39,862 bases of DNA from Rhodospirillaceae bacterium (lineage in GTDB: Bacteria > Pseudomonadota > Alphaproteobacteria > MPNO01 > UBA2964), in the NCBI GenBank assembly GCA_018660305.1, contig JABJKO010000137.1, positions 1 through 39,862 on the forward strand, read 5' to 3'. Every line of letters begins with the position of its first letter. The stretch's first letter is position 1. The notes below the pieces were generated by a model. It did no database searches. It saw only the letters and a program-made list of their open reading frames with translations, and was not told the DNA's origin. A program made the position numbers and the translations under genes. This document shows, in pieces, positions 1 to 8,793 of the stretch.

Positions 1-1594
1 CGACCGCCATGGGAGCAAAGCGCCGGTTGAACCCGACCTGGAAAAACCCATCGCTGCGGTTGCGGGCGTCAATGACCATATCCAGCTCGTCGCGATCCAG
101 CGCCAGCGGCTTCTCCACCAGCACGCTCTTGCCCTTGGCAAGTGCCGCGGCGGTCAGTCTGGCGTGGCCGGAATGAGGTGTTGCGATGAGCACGGCGTTG
201 ATCTCGTCATTATCCAGCACCGCCTCTTCGTCGGCCGCCGAGAACTCGAACCCAAAACTCTCCTGGCTATGTTCGGCGGAGACGCCGCGCTGGGTCGCAA
301 TGGTATGGAGGCGGCAATCGGCCAGCCCTTTGAGCTTGGGCAGCAGAACCGTGCGGGCAAAGCTGCCGGCGCCGATCACCCCAAGCACACAGCCGCCGGA
401 TTTCCTGCCGCTGGAGACCGATATGGGCACCCGCAGGGTGGCGGGGGACGGCGCGTCAGGCTTGTCATAATTGAGAACGACACCAAGATGGGGCTCGGTA
501 TTTTCCGTCACCATGGCGTAGGCGTCTTCCGCCCTGGCGAAAGGATACCGGTGGGTAATAAGAGGTTCCACGGCCAGCCGATGATCCGACTGACGCGACA
601 TACGCCGCAGGGTTTCCTCCAGATTGCGGGTCTCGGTCCAGGGCACATAACCCACCGGATATTTCATGCCGCGGGCTTCGAAATCATCGTCATAGCGGCC
701 CGGCCCATAGGACCGCGAGACCACCAGCGACAGCTCCTTTTTCATGAAGTCGCGATAGGAAAACTCGGTTCCGGTGATCCCCACCAGGCTGATCCGTGCC
801 CGGTCGCGGGCAAGGGACGCCGCCAACTCGAACGGCGCGCTGCTCTCGGTGGCGGCGGCGATCAGCACCCCGTCGCAGCCGCGCCCATGGGTCAATTCCA
901 TCACCGCCTCGGTGGGATCGCCATCGCCCAGATTCCACGACAGCTCGGCCCGGCTGTAGTTGGTCAGTTCCAGCCGGGCGGCATTGTAATCGAACGCGAA
1001 GGCCCGGATGCCGGCAAGATTGAGAAACTGGACGGCCAACTGGCCCACCAGACCGGCGCCGATCACCGCCGCGCAATCGCCGAACTCCAGCCCCATATTG
1101 CGCACGCCATGGAGCGCGATGGCGCCCAGCGTGCCGAAGCAGGCTTCCTCGTCATTGGCATCGTCGGGGACCGGGGCGGCCAGATTGACCGGGACAACGT
1201 TGTAATCCGCATGGTTGGCGAGCCCGGCACCGGCGATGGCAACCCGCTGGCCGACCCGGAACAAACCTTCGGTGCCCTCGCCCAGCGCGACAATTTCCCC
1301 GCACGCCGAATAGCCCAGCGGCAGCGGCTCATCGAGCCGCGCCATCACCGCCTGGAAAGTGGCGGCCAGCCCGTCGCGCTTGGCCTTGTCGAAAACCTTG
1401 CGCACCAGATCCGGGCGCGCCGATGCCTTGGCCGCCAGGTTCTTCTTGGCGAACTGCACCACCATGCGTTCGGTGCCGGCGGATATCAGGGAGGCCCGGG
1501 TGCGGACCAGCAAATGGCCGGGCCGCGCCTTGGGATCCGGGACGTCCTTGAGCGCGAGCTTGCCTGATCGCGCGCTTTGTACGATTTGCTTCAT
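1..1594 (-). CDS. Bidomain oxidoreductase (MDR dehydrogenase + Gfo/Idh/MocA), partial
   Basis: The reading frame is open from an ATG at 1592-1594 to the left edge, giving at least 531 residues; the C-terminus lies outside the window. Residues 1 to about 350 look like a medium-chain zinc-type dehydrogenase: a GroES-like part with an ISAGTER motif, then a Rossmann segment with VIGAGLVGQ. A second Rossmann domain starts near residue 385 (VLGVIGAGSFA) and carries the VEKPLAL motif of the Gfo/Idh/MocA family. This fusion is known from polysaccharide loci, where it is thought to oxidise or reduce nucleotide-sugar intermediates in the cytoplasm; the substrate is unknown. It is the last visible gene of a minus-strand operon and starts 11 bases after the FkbM gene stop. 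The family call is firm; the reaction is inferred. Confidence 0.85.
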   Translation of the reverse strand, partial: MKQIVQSARSGKLALKDVPDPKARPGHLLVRTRASLISAGTERMVVQFAKKNLAAKASARPDLVRKVFDKAKRDGLAATFQAVMARLDEPLPLGYSACGEIVALGEGTEGLFRVGQRVAIAGAGLANHADYNVVPVNLAAPVPDDANDEEACFGTLGAIALHGVRNMGLEFGDCAAVIGAGLVGQLAVQFLNLAGIRAFAFDYNAARLELTNYSRAELSWNLGDGDPTEAVMELTHGRGCDGVLIAAATESSAPFELAASLARDRARISLVGITGTEFSYRDFMKKELSLVVSRSYGPGRYDDDFEARGMKYPVGYVPWTETRNLEETLRRMSRQSDHRLAVEPLITHRYPFARAEDAYAMVTENTEPHLGVVLNYDKPDAPSPATLRVPISVSSGRKSGGCVLGVIGAGSFARTVLLPKLKGLADCRLHTIATQRGVSAEHSQESFGFEFSAADEEAVLDNDEINAVLIATPHSGHARLTAAALAKGKSVLVEKPLALDRDELDMVIDARNRSDGFFQVGFNRRFAPMAV

Positions 1595-1605
1595 AATCGG
1601 CCCCG

Positions 1606-2382
1606 CTATGCCCCCGCCGTCCGCTCAATCCCGGCGGTGCCGGCACGGATGAAAACCGCATCCTGCTGCCGGACCCGGCCGGTCCGGCGCGATGTCAGTG
1701 TTCCCAGCGCCCCTTCATACGCGAAACCGTGTTCCCGGAGAAAGCAGTAAATGCCGTGGAAATCGCTGGCGCCCTCGTAAGCCCGCTCGAACGGCGTCTC
1801 GACAATGAGCGCCATGACATCTGCCAGACGATCGCCCAGCCCCTGTAAAACCGCCAGTTCCGTCCCCTGCACATCGATTTTGACAAACAGCGGCCCGGCC
1901 ACGCCTTGGAGCAAATCATCCAGCCGCGCCACCGTCACGGGTTCGGTCCGCAGCACACCATCGTCCGGGCGGTCGGCTCCGAAATCCTCCGAGGGCGACA
2001 GGAGGGAGCTGTTCTGGTGGTCCCTGGTAATATGGAGCGTCTCCTCACCGGGCGACGAACCGGCGGCACAGCAATGGATGCGCGCTCTGCTGTCGGCGGC
2101 AAAGCAAGATTGCAGCTCCTCATGGAGAGAGGTATTGGGTTCGATGGCGACGAGGGCAGCCGACGGCCAGAGGCGACGGGCAAGGATCAGGAACTGGCCC
2201 TTATTGGCGCCCACATCGACGATGGTCGCGGGCGCCAGCGCGGCGATCCAGGGCTTGAGATATTCGTATTTGGGCCACGCCCCGTTTTGCCTGGGAAAGC
2301 GCGTGAAGAACCGCAGCATGAGCAGGGCTTTTTCCAAAATGCGAAAGCCATGGGCAGGATCGGATGTGAGCGGCCAACTCAT
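1606..2382 (-). CDS. FkbM family methyltransferase
   Basis: This 258-residue protein has a SAM-binding motif, VDVGANKGQF, at about residues 54-63, followed by an acidic IEPN strand end and the VKIDVQGTE stretch typical of FkbM-type O-methyltransferases. In glycan loci such enzymes usually methylate sugar hydroxyls. I chose the ATG at 2380-2382 because it overlaps the TGA of the upstream asparagine synthase gene (ATGA), a common sign of translational coupling. The frame is open upstream to 2454, but that part lies inside the asnB-like gene. The methylated sugar cannot be read from the sequence. Confidence 0.85.
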   Translation of the reverse strand: MSWPLTSDPAHGFRILEKALLMLRFFTRFPRQNGAWPKYEYLKPWIAALAPATIVDVGANKGQFLILARRLWPSAALVAIEPNTSLHEELQSCFAADSRARIHCCAAGSSPGEETLHITRDHQNSSLLSPSEDFGADRPDDGVLRTEPVTVARLDDLLQGVAGPLFVKIDVQGTELAVLQGLGDRLADVMALIVETPFERAYEGASDFHGIYCFLREHGFAYEGALGTLTSRRTGRVRQQDAVFIRAGTAGIERTAGA

Positions 2383-4325
2383 GACGCGGCCAAACTGTAG
2401 GTCGGCCCGGACATCTCGCCCTGGTGTGTGGGAGCGGAATCGAGCGCGCGGCACCAGAGCTCCAGGGCCATCACGGAGAATAGGGTCATGGCGCCGTCGA
2501 CCCGTCCCGCCAGAAAATCACGGCGCAGGCGTGACACCCGCCGCGCGTCGAACAGATCGCGCCGGGACACCATGGACTCGGTTGTGAGATCTTCCATCAG
2601 ATAGCGCCCCGGACCCTGCAGCCAGCCCCGCATGGGAACGCCGAACCCCTGTTTCGGACGCTTCAGCACGCCGTCGGGAAGCCGGTCGGCCTGGGACTCG
2701 CGGAGGATTTTCTTGGTCTGGCGGAAATCGATCTTGGCGGACAAAGGCTGACGCATGGCGAAATCAACCAGCCGCGGATCGCACAGGGGCACCCTGACTT
2801 CCACACCGGTCTGCATGGCCATCTTGTCGGTGTAGTTGAGATTGTGGTCGGGCAGGAAGCCGTTGATGTCCAGATCCAGCAGCCGCTCCACCGGATGCAG
2901 CCCCGCGGTGTCGGCGAAGGATTGGGTGAAAGGCGCCGGGATGGCCGAGCCGTTCAGCCCGCCCCGCAGGGAAGGTGACAGCAGCGCCAGACGGGCATCA
3001 CCGGCAACGGCGGAAAAACTCATGGATTCGGCGAGCATGGTCTCTTCATCCATGGCCAGCAGCGCGCCGGTGCGCTGTGCGCGGCGGCCGAGAAGCGACC
3101 CCGCTGGCAGCAGGCGGCCGATCATGCCGGCCAGGGTACGGCCGCCGGGCACCCGTCCCAGGGAATCGTACAACAGCGCCGCCCGATGGCGGCTGTAGCC
3201 GGCGAAAAGATCATCGCCGCCGACACCGGACAGGAGAACCTTGATGCCGTTTTTCCGCGCCGCCTTCGCCAGATAAAGCGTCTGAAGCGCCGAAAAATCG
3301 GCGGTGGGCTCATCCAGGGACCAGATCATGTCTGGCAGAGATTGGATCAGATCGGCTTCCGTCGGCACCTCGATCAGCCGCACGCCGAGCGCCTCGGCCA
3401 CGTCCTTTGCATAATGCTGATCATCGCCAAAATTATCGGTGCTGGACGAGGATTTTGTAACCGAGGCGCAGAAGGTCGTTATTTTCGCCGGGTCCGTGGC
3501 CCGGCACATGGAGGCGACGATGGCGCTGGAATCGAGCCCGCCCGACAGAAGCGCGCCTACCTCCACGTCGGCCACCATCTGCTCGGCGACAATCTCGTCG
3601 ATCAAATTGCGCAGCGCCTCGGCGGTATCTCCCTCCTCGACCGGCGGAGCGGGCGGCAGCGGCGAGCGATAATAGCGCGCGCACCGGACACCGCTGGCGT
3701 CCAATGTGAGTGTGCAGCCGGGGCGCAGCTTTTTGACGGCGCGCAATATGGTCGCCTCGCCCGGCGTCCAGAGAAACCCCAGATGATCGGCGACCGCCAC
3801 CGGGTCGATGGCTCGGGGCAGATCGGAACAAAGCGTCAGCGCTTTCAATTCCGAGGCAAACAGAAAGCCGTTTCCCAGCTTGGCATAGTAAAGCGGCTTC
3901 ACGCCAAGATGATCGCGCGCCAGCACCAGCCGCCGTTCCGCCGAATCCCAGATGGCGAAGGCAAAAATCCCATGCAGCCGGTTGAGGCAATTGACGCCGT
4001 CACGGGCAAACAACGCCAGCAGAACTTCCGTGTCGCTCTGCGTGCGGAAGGTTTCACCGGCGGATTCCAGCTCGGCGCGGAGCTGACGGTAATTATAGAT
4101 CTCGCCATTGAACGTCAGACTGTATCGCCCGTCCGCGGAGCGCATGGGCTGGGCGGCTTCCTCCGACAAATCGATGATGGACAGGCGCGTATGACCCAGC
4201 GCCAGCCCCACTTCCGGTTCGAAGTGACGGCCGGTATCGTCCGGGCCGCGGTGCCGCAAGGCGGTCACCATGGCGTCGGCCAGTGTCTCGGACCAGGGTC
4301 CGAGGAATCCGGCTATTCCACACAT
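2379..4325 (-). CDS. asnB: Asparagine synthase (glutamine-hydrolysing)
   Basis: This 648-residue protein starts MCGIAGF, so Cys2 becomes the N-terminal nucleophile of a class II glutamine amidotransferase domain (about residues 1-210, with RHRGPDD and FNGEIYNY). The synthetase domain follows, with the ATP-pyrophosphatase loop SGGLDSS at 261-267 and a SGVGGDDLFAGY motif near 355. Both catalytic halves look intact. The reaction is ATP-dependent amidation using glutamine. In capsule and exopolysaccharide loci, paralogues of this type probably amidate a glycan carboxyl group or an activated sugar acid rather than supply free asparagine. It is coupled to the FkbM gene by a 4-base overlap. The family is certain; the true acceptor is inferred. 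Confidence 0.9.
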   Translation of the reverse strand: MCGIAGFLGPWSETLADAMVTALRHRGPDDTGRHFEPEVGLALGHTRLSIIDLSEEAAQPMRSADGRYSLTFNGEIYNYRQLRAELESAGETFRTQSDTEVLLALFARDGVNCLNRLHGIFAFAIWDSAERRLVLARDHLGVKPLYYAKLGNGFLFASELKALTLCSDLPRAIDPVAVADHLGFLWTPGEATILRAVKKLRPGCTLTLDASGVRCARYYRSPLPPAPPVEEGDTAEALRNLIDEIVAEQMVADVEVGALLSGGLDSSAIVASMCRATDPAKITTFCASVTKSSSSTDNFGDDQHYAKDVAEALGVRLIEVPTEADLIQSLPDMIWSLDEPTADFSALQTLYLAKAARKNGIKVLLSGVGGDDLFAGYSRHRAALLYDSLGRVPGGRTLAGMIGRLLPAGSLLGRRAQRTGALLAMDEETMLAESMSFSAVAGDARLALLSPSLRGGLNGSAIPAPFTQSFADTAGLHPVERLLDLDINGFLPDHNLNYTDKMAMQTGVEVRVPLCDPRLVDFAMRQPLSAKIDFRQTKKILRESQADRLPDGVLKRPKQGFGVPMRGWLQGPGRYLMEDLTTESMVSRRDLFDARRVSRLRRDFLAGRVDGAMTLFSVMALELWCRALDSAPTHQGEMSGPTYSLAAS

Positions 4326-4436
4326 AGGATCGATTGTCCCCGTTCAGGCGCCAACACTACAGGAAAAAACTGTTTCGTTCCAATATCTTGGCGTGAGAGT
4401 TTTCCGTTAGCGTGAATTCGCTCCAGCCCGTTCCTA

Positions 4437-5312
4437 CTATTCCAGATAGGCACGGTAACGCTGATAAAGTGGCGATCCCGGGTTTCCCAGCTCCCGCACC
4501 TTGAGGGAAATCTGATGTTCAAAAACCATTTTCAGAAAGCAATAGTGAAACCCGGCGCGGCCATCAAGCAGCCCGGCTTTCCACACATACATATAGAGAA
4601 AAACGAAGAACGGCCGAAACGGTAGCCAGCGCTGGGCGACATTCTTGAGCCAGCGCCGGCGCTGCGGCCCGCGCCGCCACAGCGCGCCCTGCAGCCGGTC
4701 GCCGCCGATTCCCCAGCGCGCCCGCAGGATCTCCACCGCCTCCAGCGAGGTATAATGATTGTGGCGCTCCATAAACCGCGCCATGCCCTTGTCGTCATCA
4801 TGCAGCAGCGGGTTTTTCAGGTAGCCGGCGGGACCATCGAGCAGAATATGCTCATGCACCAGCCGGTCCTCGTAGCGACCGCGACCCGCTTTTAGCAGCC
4901 GCAAATTATAGTCGGGATAGACACCGCCATGGCGGATCCAGACACCGCCGAACATGGTCTGTCGGGCAATGTGATAACCGGCGATATCATCGGCACGCGC
5001 CACGGCCGACCGGATTTCATTGGCCAGCGCCTCGGTCACCCGCTCATCGGCGTCGAGCAACAGGATCCAGTCGTTTCTGAAACCGATATTGTCCAGCGCC
5101 CAGTTCTTGTGAGCGGCGAAATTGTCGAACGCCCGCTCCACCAGACCGACATCGTATTGCGCCGCCACATCCAGCGTGCCGTCCGTACTGCCGGAATCAA
5201 AGACAATGATTTCGTCCGCCCATGCCACCGATTCCAGACAGGCCGACAGATTACGCTCCTCGTTCCTGGTCGGGATCAGCACGGAAACGGGTGCCTTGGC
5301 GGCGTGTATCAT
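4437..5312 (-). CDS. Glycosyltransferase family 2 (WaaE/KdtX-like)
   Basis: This 291-residue cytoplasmic or membrane-associated GT-A enzyme has the N-terminal VLIPTRNEERNL strand and turn, an FDSGSTDGT nucleotide-binding segment, and a DAD metal-binding motif at residues 87-89 in LLLDADE. The C-terminal part, with a GGVYPDYNLRLL stretch and a hydrophobic FVFLYMYVW patch, resembles LPS-core glycosyltransferases of the WaaE/KdtX type. It probably adds a hexose to a lipid-linked oligosaccharide. It is the first gene of the left minus-strand block, 111 bases before asnB, and is divergent from the GT4 gene at 5495. The donor sugar cannot be assigned. Confidence 0.88.
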   Translation of the reverse strand: MIHAAKAPVSVLIPTRNEERNLSACLESVAWADEIIVFDSGSTDGTLDVAAQYDVGLVERAFDNFAAHKNWALDNIGFRNDWILLLDADERVTEALANEIRSAVARADDIAGYHIARQTMFGGVWIRHGGVYPDYNLRLLKAGRGRYEDRLVHEHILLDGPAGYLKNPLLHDDDKGMARFMERHNHYTSLEAVEILRARWGIGGDRLQGALWRRGPQRRRWLKNVAQRWLPFRPFFVFLYMYVWKAGLLDGRAGFHYCFLKMVFEHQISLKVRELGNPGSPLYQRYRAYLE

Positions 5313-5441
5313 TGATCAGTCATTTACATTGGCGAGCGGGTACGGGCCGCCGCGATTCGGCGCAAACCCTCATGTCCCCGCATGGAACTAAAGGAAAGTT
5401 CAATAAGTGTTAACCGGTTCTAAACTCATAATCGGCGCCTC

Positions 5442-5477
5442 GCTTAAACCACTGCTTAAACCACGGCATAAACCCGA
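5442..5477 (+). repeat. Three tandem 12-bp direct repeats upstream of the GT operon
   Basis: Three head-to-tail units occupy 5442-5453 (GCTTAAACCACT), 5454-5465 (GCTTAAACCACG) and 5466-5477 (GCATAAACCCGA). The first two differ at one base and the third is more diverged. The array ends 17 bases before the ATG of the GT4 gene at 5495, in the 182-base divergent region between two glycosyltransferase operons. A 12-bp period does not match the 10.5-bp helical repeat, but such arrays can bind a repeat-reading activator. An AACCGGTT palindrome sits at 5412-5419. The regulatory role is inferred. Confidence 0.6.
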
Positions 5478-5494
5478 GATCCACGGCGTCCCCA

Positions 5495-6670
5495 ATGAAA
5501 GTCCTGCGGCTGATCGGCAGCCTCGACCCCCGCCATGGCGGCCCCCCCGTCTCATCGCTCAATAGCTGTATTGCGGTGCAGCGTGCCGGGGCGGAGACCA
5601 CCTTTGCGTTCCCGGTGGAGGGCGAACCCTCAGGGGCCATGGCCGCCGCGCTTGGCAATTTGCGCGCGGCCGGTGTCGACATTATCACCTTTCCGGCCTC
5701 CACCGCATGGGGCGACCGCGGCCGCAGCTGGGGGTTCTGCCGTCCGCTGGCGCGCTGGGTCGCCCGTAACCGGCATCATTTCGACCTGATCCACTGCCAT
5801 GGCGCCTGGCAAATGGTCTCCGTTCTGGCGGCGCGGGGCCCGAGGGCGGACCGCCAGCCGATCCTGCTCACACCCCATGAGAGCCTGACTGATTACGACA
5901 TCGCTCAGACAAGCAGCCCCCTTACCAAGCCCTTAAAAAGCTGGTTGCGGCGGTATTTCATCCGCCGCTTCGATCTTTTCGTGGTGGCGTCCAACCTGGA
6001 GGCCCGCCACAGCCTGCCACCCGCCGTGGAGCAGTCAGACCGCGTCGCAGTCATTCCCCATCCGGTGATGGATGGGGCCGTCGCGGCGACACAGGCAGAC
6101 ACAACGGCGGAACAAATATCCGCCGCACCCGGCGGACTTCATGTGGGCTATCTCGGCCGGCTGCACCGAAAGAAAAACGTCGATCTTTTGCTGGACGCCA
6201 TCAGCCGGATCGACCACCCGGTGTCGCTGACCATCGCGGGCACGGGCCCCGAGGAAAAACAGCTCAGAAAACTGGCCTTCGATCTGGGCCTCGGCGATCG
6301 GGTTACCTGGCTCGGCTTTATCGAAGGTCCCCGGAAAATCGACTTCTTCCGGACCATTGATGTCCTCGCCCTGCCCTCCGACTATGAGTGTTTTGGCATG
6401 GCGGCGGCGGAAGCGCTTGCGGTCGGCATCCCGGTGATCGCCTCGGCACAGACCGGCATCGCCGAAATTGTCCGCGACCAGGGCGGCGGCCATATCATCG
6501 AGCCCAACCGCAAGGACATAGAGGGCGCCATTCGGGCCCTGGCGGATGATCCCGGCCGGTTGGCCGGTCTCGCGGCGGGCGCCAGAAACGCCGCCCAATC
6601 CGCCCTTTCCTTTTCCGCCCATGGTGACGCGCTCTACCGGGAATATGAGAGGCTGGCCGCCCGCCGATGA
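5495..6670 (+). CDS. Glycosyltransferase family 4
   Basis: This 391-residue GT-B enzyme has an N-terminal Rossmann domain opening MKVLRLIGSLDPRHGG, with the glycine-rich loop that contacts the acceptor. The C-terminal domain has GYLGRLHRKKN, then a retaining EX7E motif (ECFGMAAAE, near residues 300-308) followed by ALAVGIPVIAS. It most likely transfers a sugar from a nucleotide donor to the growing lipid-linked repeat unit on the cytoplasmic membrane face. It opens a plus-strand operon whose next gene overlaps it by four bases (ATGA at 6667-6670). The 12-bp repeat array lies just upstream. Confidence 0.9.
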   Translation: MKVLRLIGSLDPRHGGPPVSSLNSCIAVQRAGAETTFAFPVEGEPSGAMAAALGNLRAAGVDIITFPASTAWGDRGRSWGFCRPLARWVARNRHHFDLIHCHGAWQMVSVLAARGPRADRQPILLTPHESLTDYDIAQTSSPLTKPLKSWLRRYFIRRFDLFVVASNLEARHSLPPAVEQSDRVAVIPHPVMDGAVAATQADTTAEQISAAPGGLHVGYLGRLHRKKNVDLLLDAISRIDHPVSLTIAGTGPEEKQLRKLAFDLGLGDRVTWLGFIEGPRKIDFFRTIDVLALPSDYECFGMAAAEALAVGIPVIASAQTGIAEIVRDQGGGHIIEPNRKDIEGAIRALADDPGRLAGLAAGARNAAQSALSFSAHGDALYREYERLAARR

Positions 6671-7659
6671 CCTCTGCCCTGCGACACCGGCCACCCGCCA
6701 CAAAACTGAAGACCTGCCTTTTGGTCGCCGGCAGCCTGGCCCTTGGCATGATTTTGGCGGAGATGGCGGCGCAAACTTACGTTGGCGCCGTTGCCCTGAA
6801 AGGCAAACGCTTTCAACCGGACGCGGAGCTGGGATGGCGGCCACTGCCTAATCTCCACCTGGTCCGCAAGAATGCCGATGGCAAGCGCTATCTGGTGGAA
6901 ACCGGCCCGCACGGCATTCGCGGCCCCGACGCCTTTCCCGCCGACCCGGCGATCCGCCGTCTGCTCATACTGGGCGATTCATATGGTTTCGGTGAGGGCG
7001 TGGATCTGGACGCCCGGTTCGACCGGCGCATGCTGCGGAAAAATCCCCGGGTCGCAGCCGTCAATGTGAGCGTCCCCGGCTACGGCACCGATCAGCAAGT
7101 GATCCGCGCCGCGCCCTATATCCCCCGGCTGCGCCGCGGCGATGGGGTTCTTCTGGTGCTGTTCGGCAACGATTTCAGCGATATTGCGCGGAGCCGCCAT
7201 GGGGGACGGGACAAGCCCCGGTTCAGCCTGACCGACGGCCAACTCACCCGGCACCGGCCGGACACCGGCTGGTTTTCAGGACTGCGGGACAGGCTGTATT
7301 TGGGGGCCCTCCTCGGACGCCTGCTGGATTACGACCCGGGCTATGAAGCCCGGCTTAAGGATAGCGGCAGGCTGATGAAAGCCATAATCGCCCGACTGGC
7401 CGGCAAGGTCCGGGCGCGCGGCGCCACCCTGTGGATCGCCCATCATGGGCTCGATCTATTCGATTTTCCATTCCAGCCAACCGCGATTATTAGGGGTCTT
7501 TGTCAATCGGAGGCAATTTGTCTGGATCTCGATCCGGTACTGGCGGGGCGGAGCGAATTGTTCCAGCAGGACGGTCACTGGAATGCGGCCGGCCATGCAC
7601 TCATTGGCGCCCACATGGAAAAAAAGCTCCGCGAATCTCTTTCATCCGGTAGGTTCTGA
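6667..7659 (+). CDS. Membrane-anchored SGNH/GDSL hydrolase-like protein
   Basis: This 330-residue protein has one N-terminal hydrophobic segment (about residues 15-35) that should act as an anchor or uncleaved signal. Block I is LGDSYGFGEG near residue 101, with the nucleophile Ser. Block III is the GND at about 167-169, and the C-terminal DGHWNAAGH near 300 supplies the Asp-His pair. These are the catalytic blocks of the SGNH superfamily. In polysaccharide loci such proteins remove or transfer O-acetyl groups, probably outside the inner membrane. Its start overlaps the preceding GT4 stop. Esterase versus transferase activity cannot be decided here. Confidence 0.82.
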   Translation: MTSALRHRPPATKLKTCLLVAGSLALGMILAEMAAQTYVGAVALKGKRFQPDAELGWRPLPNLHLVRKNADGKRYLVETGPHGIRGPDAFPADPAIRRLLILGDSYGFGEGVDLDARFDRRMLRKNPRVAAVNVSVPGYGTDQQVIRAAPYIPRLRRGDGVLLVLFGNDFSDIARSRHGGRDKPRFSLTDGQLTRHRPDTGWFSGLRDRLYLGALLGRLLDYDPGYEARLKDSGRLMKAIIARLAGKVRARGATLWIAHHGLDLFDFPFQPTAIIRGLCQSEAICLDLDPVLAGRSELFQQDGHWNAAGHALIGAHMEKKLRESLSSGRF

Positions 7660-7699
7660 CCAGGCGGCAGTGGATTTAATACGGGGGCAGGCGACAGAG

Positions 7700-8776
7700 G
7701 TGACAAAGCTGCTGATCTATCGCATGGGCAGTCTCGGCGACACCGCCGTCGCCTTGCCGGTATTCCACCTGCTGGCGCGGGTATACCGGGATGCGGAACG
7801 GCGCGTCTTAACCAACATGCCGGTCTCAAGCGACGCCGCACCGATCCAGGCAGTGCTGGGCGACAGCGGGCTGGTGCAGGGTTATTTCCCCTATCCGCTG
7901 GGAACGCGGAAACCCGCCCAGCTATTTGATTTATGCCGCGCCATCCGCGCCTGGGGTCCGAAGCGTGCAATTTTAATTAGCGCGCGGCGCGGCCTCGCCT
8001 TACGGCGGGACAAGATGTTTCTCCGCGCCTGCGGCATCTGGGAGATTCTCGGAGCGCCAACGCAGAGAGATCTTCAGAACCACCACCTATCCGACATCGA
8101 GGGCTTGTGGGAATCGGAGGCCAGCCGTCTGGCCCGCTGCGCCGTCCGTATCGGCGACATCGATCTGGCCGACAGAACCAACTGGTCGCTGAAACCAACA
8201 CCCCGGGAAATCGAGGCTGTAGGCCGCCGGCTGGCCGACTGGCCGGGGGCGGGGGCCTTTGTCGCCTTCAGCGTCGGGACAAAGCTGGAGGCAAAAAGCT
8301 GGGGCGACCAGAAATGGACCGACCTGCTCAAAAACCTGTCCGCCAGCCAGCCGGGGCTGGGGCTCGCGCTGATCGGCGGTCCCAACGATATCCTGCGATC
8401 GGAGACAATCGCCCATGGCTGGCGCGGGCCTCTGATAAATTTTTGCGGCCGGTTGACGCCCCGCCAGAGCGCCCTGGTGATTGAGCGCGCCCAGCTCTTC
8501 ATGGGACATGACAGTGGCCCCATGCATCTGGCGGCAAGTGTCGGAACCCCTGCTGTCGCGGTCTTCAGTAATCACGCCAAGCCAGGCCTCTGGTTTCCCC
8601 ACGGCAGCCACCACCGGGTTTTCTATCCCGGACTTTCCTGGTCGGGCGGCACGCCACCGGTGATGCGCGACGCCAGGGGCGAGACCGACATCACCCTGAT
8701 ACCGCTGGCGCCGGTGCTCGATGCCTGCCGGTCCCTGCTGCGCCAAGACGCAAACCGCGCCATGGCCGCGACCTGA
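7700..8776 (+). CDS. Glycosyltransferase family 9 (heptosyltransferase-like)
   Basis: This is a 358-residue GT-B protein. I place the start at the GTG at 7700, where the protein reads VTKLLIYRMGSLGD, the usual GT9 N-terminus, with a GGGGGCAGG stretch about ten bases upstream. The frame is open further upstream, but that part lies inside the SGNH gene and shows no family similarity. The C-terminal domain carries FMGHDSGPMHLAAS near 270-283, the ADP-heptose-binding signature of WaaC/WaaF-like enzymes. It probably adds a heptose or related sugar. It follows the SGNH gene by 40 bases and precedes the next GT4 by 17 bases. Confidence 0.85.
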   Translation: MTKLLIYRMGSLGDTAVALPVFHLLARVYRDAERRVLTNMPVSSDAAPIQAVLGDSGLVQGYFPYPLGTRKPAQLFDLCRAIRAWGPKRAILISARRGLALRRDKMFLRACGIWEILGAPTQRDLQNHHLSDIEGLWESEASRLARCAVRIGDIDLADRTNWSLKPTPREIEAVGRRLADWPGAGAFVAFSVGTKLEAKSWGDQKWTDLLKNLSASQPGLGLALIGGPNDILRSETIAHGWRGPLINFCGRLTPRQSALVIERAQLFMGHDSGPMHLAASVGTPAVAVFSNHAKPGLWFPHGSHHRVFYPGLSWSGGTPPVMRDARGETDITLIPLAPVLDACRSLLRQDANRAMAAT

Positions 8777-8793
8777 CGATCCGGCCGCCATCG

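Noticed and set aside
164..1567. Long plus-strand open frame of 467 codons
   Set aside because: It lies antisense to the bidomain dehydrogenase, whose protein shows clear Rossmann motifs; the plus-strand translation has no recognisable domain and reflects high GC.
3186..4415. Plus-strand open frame of 409 codons
   Set aside because: It is antisense to asnB, which has intact catalytic motifs; no domain is seen in this frame.
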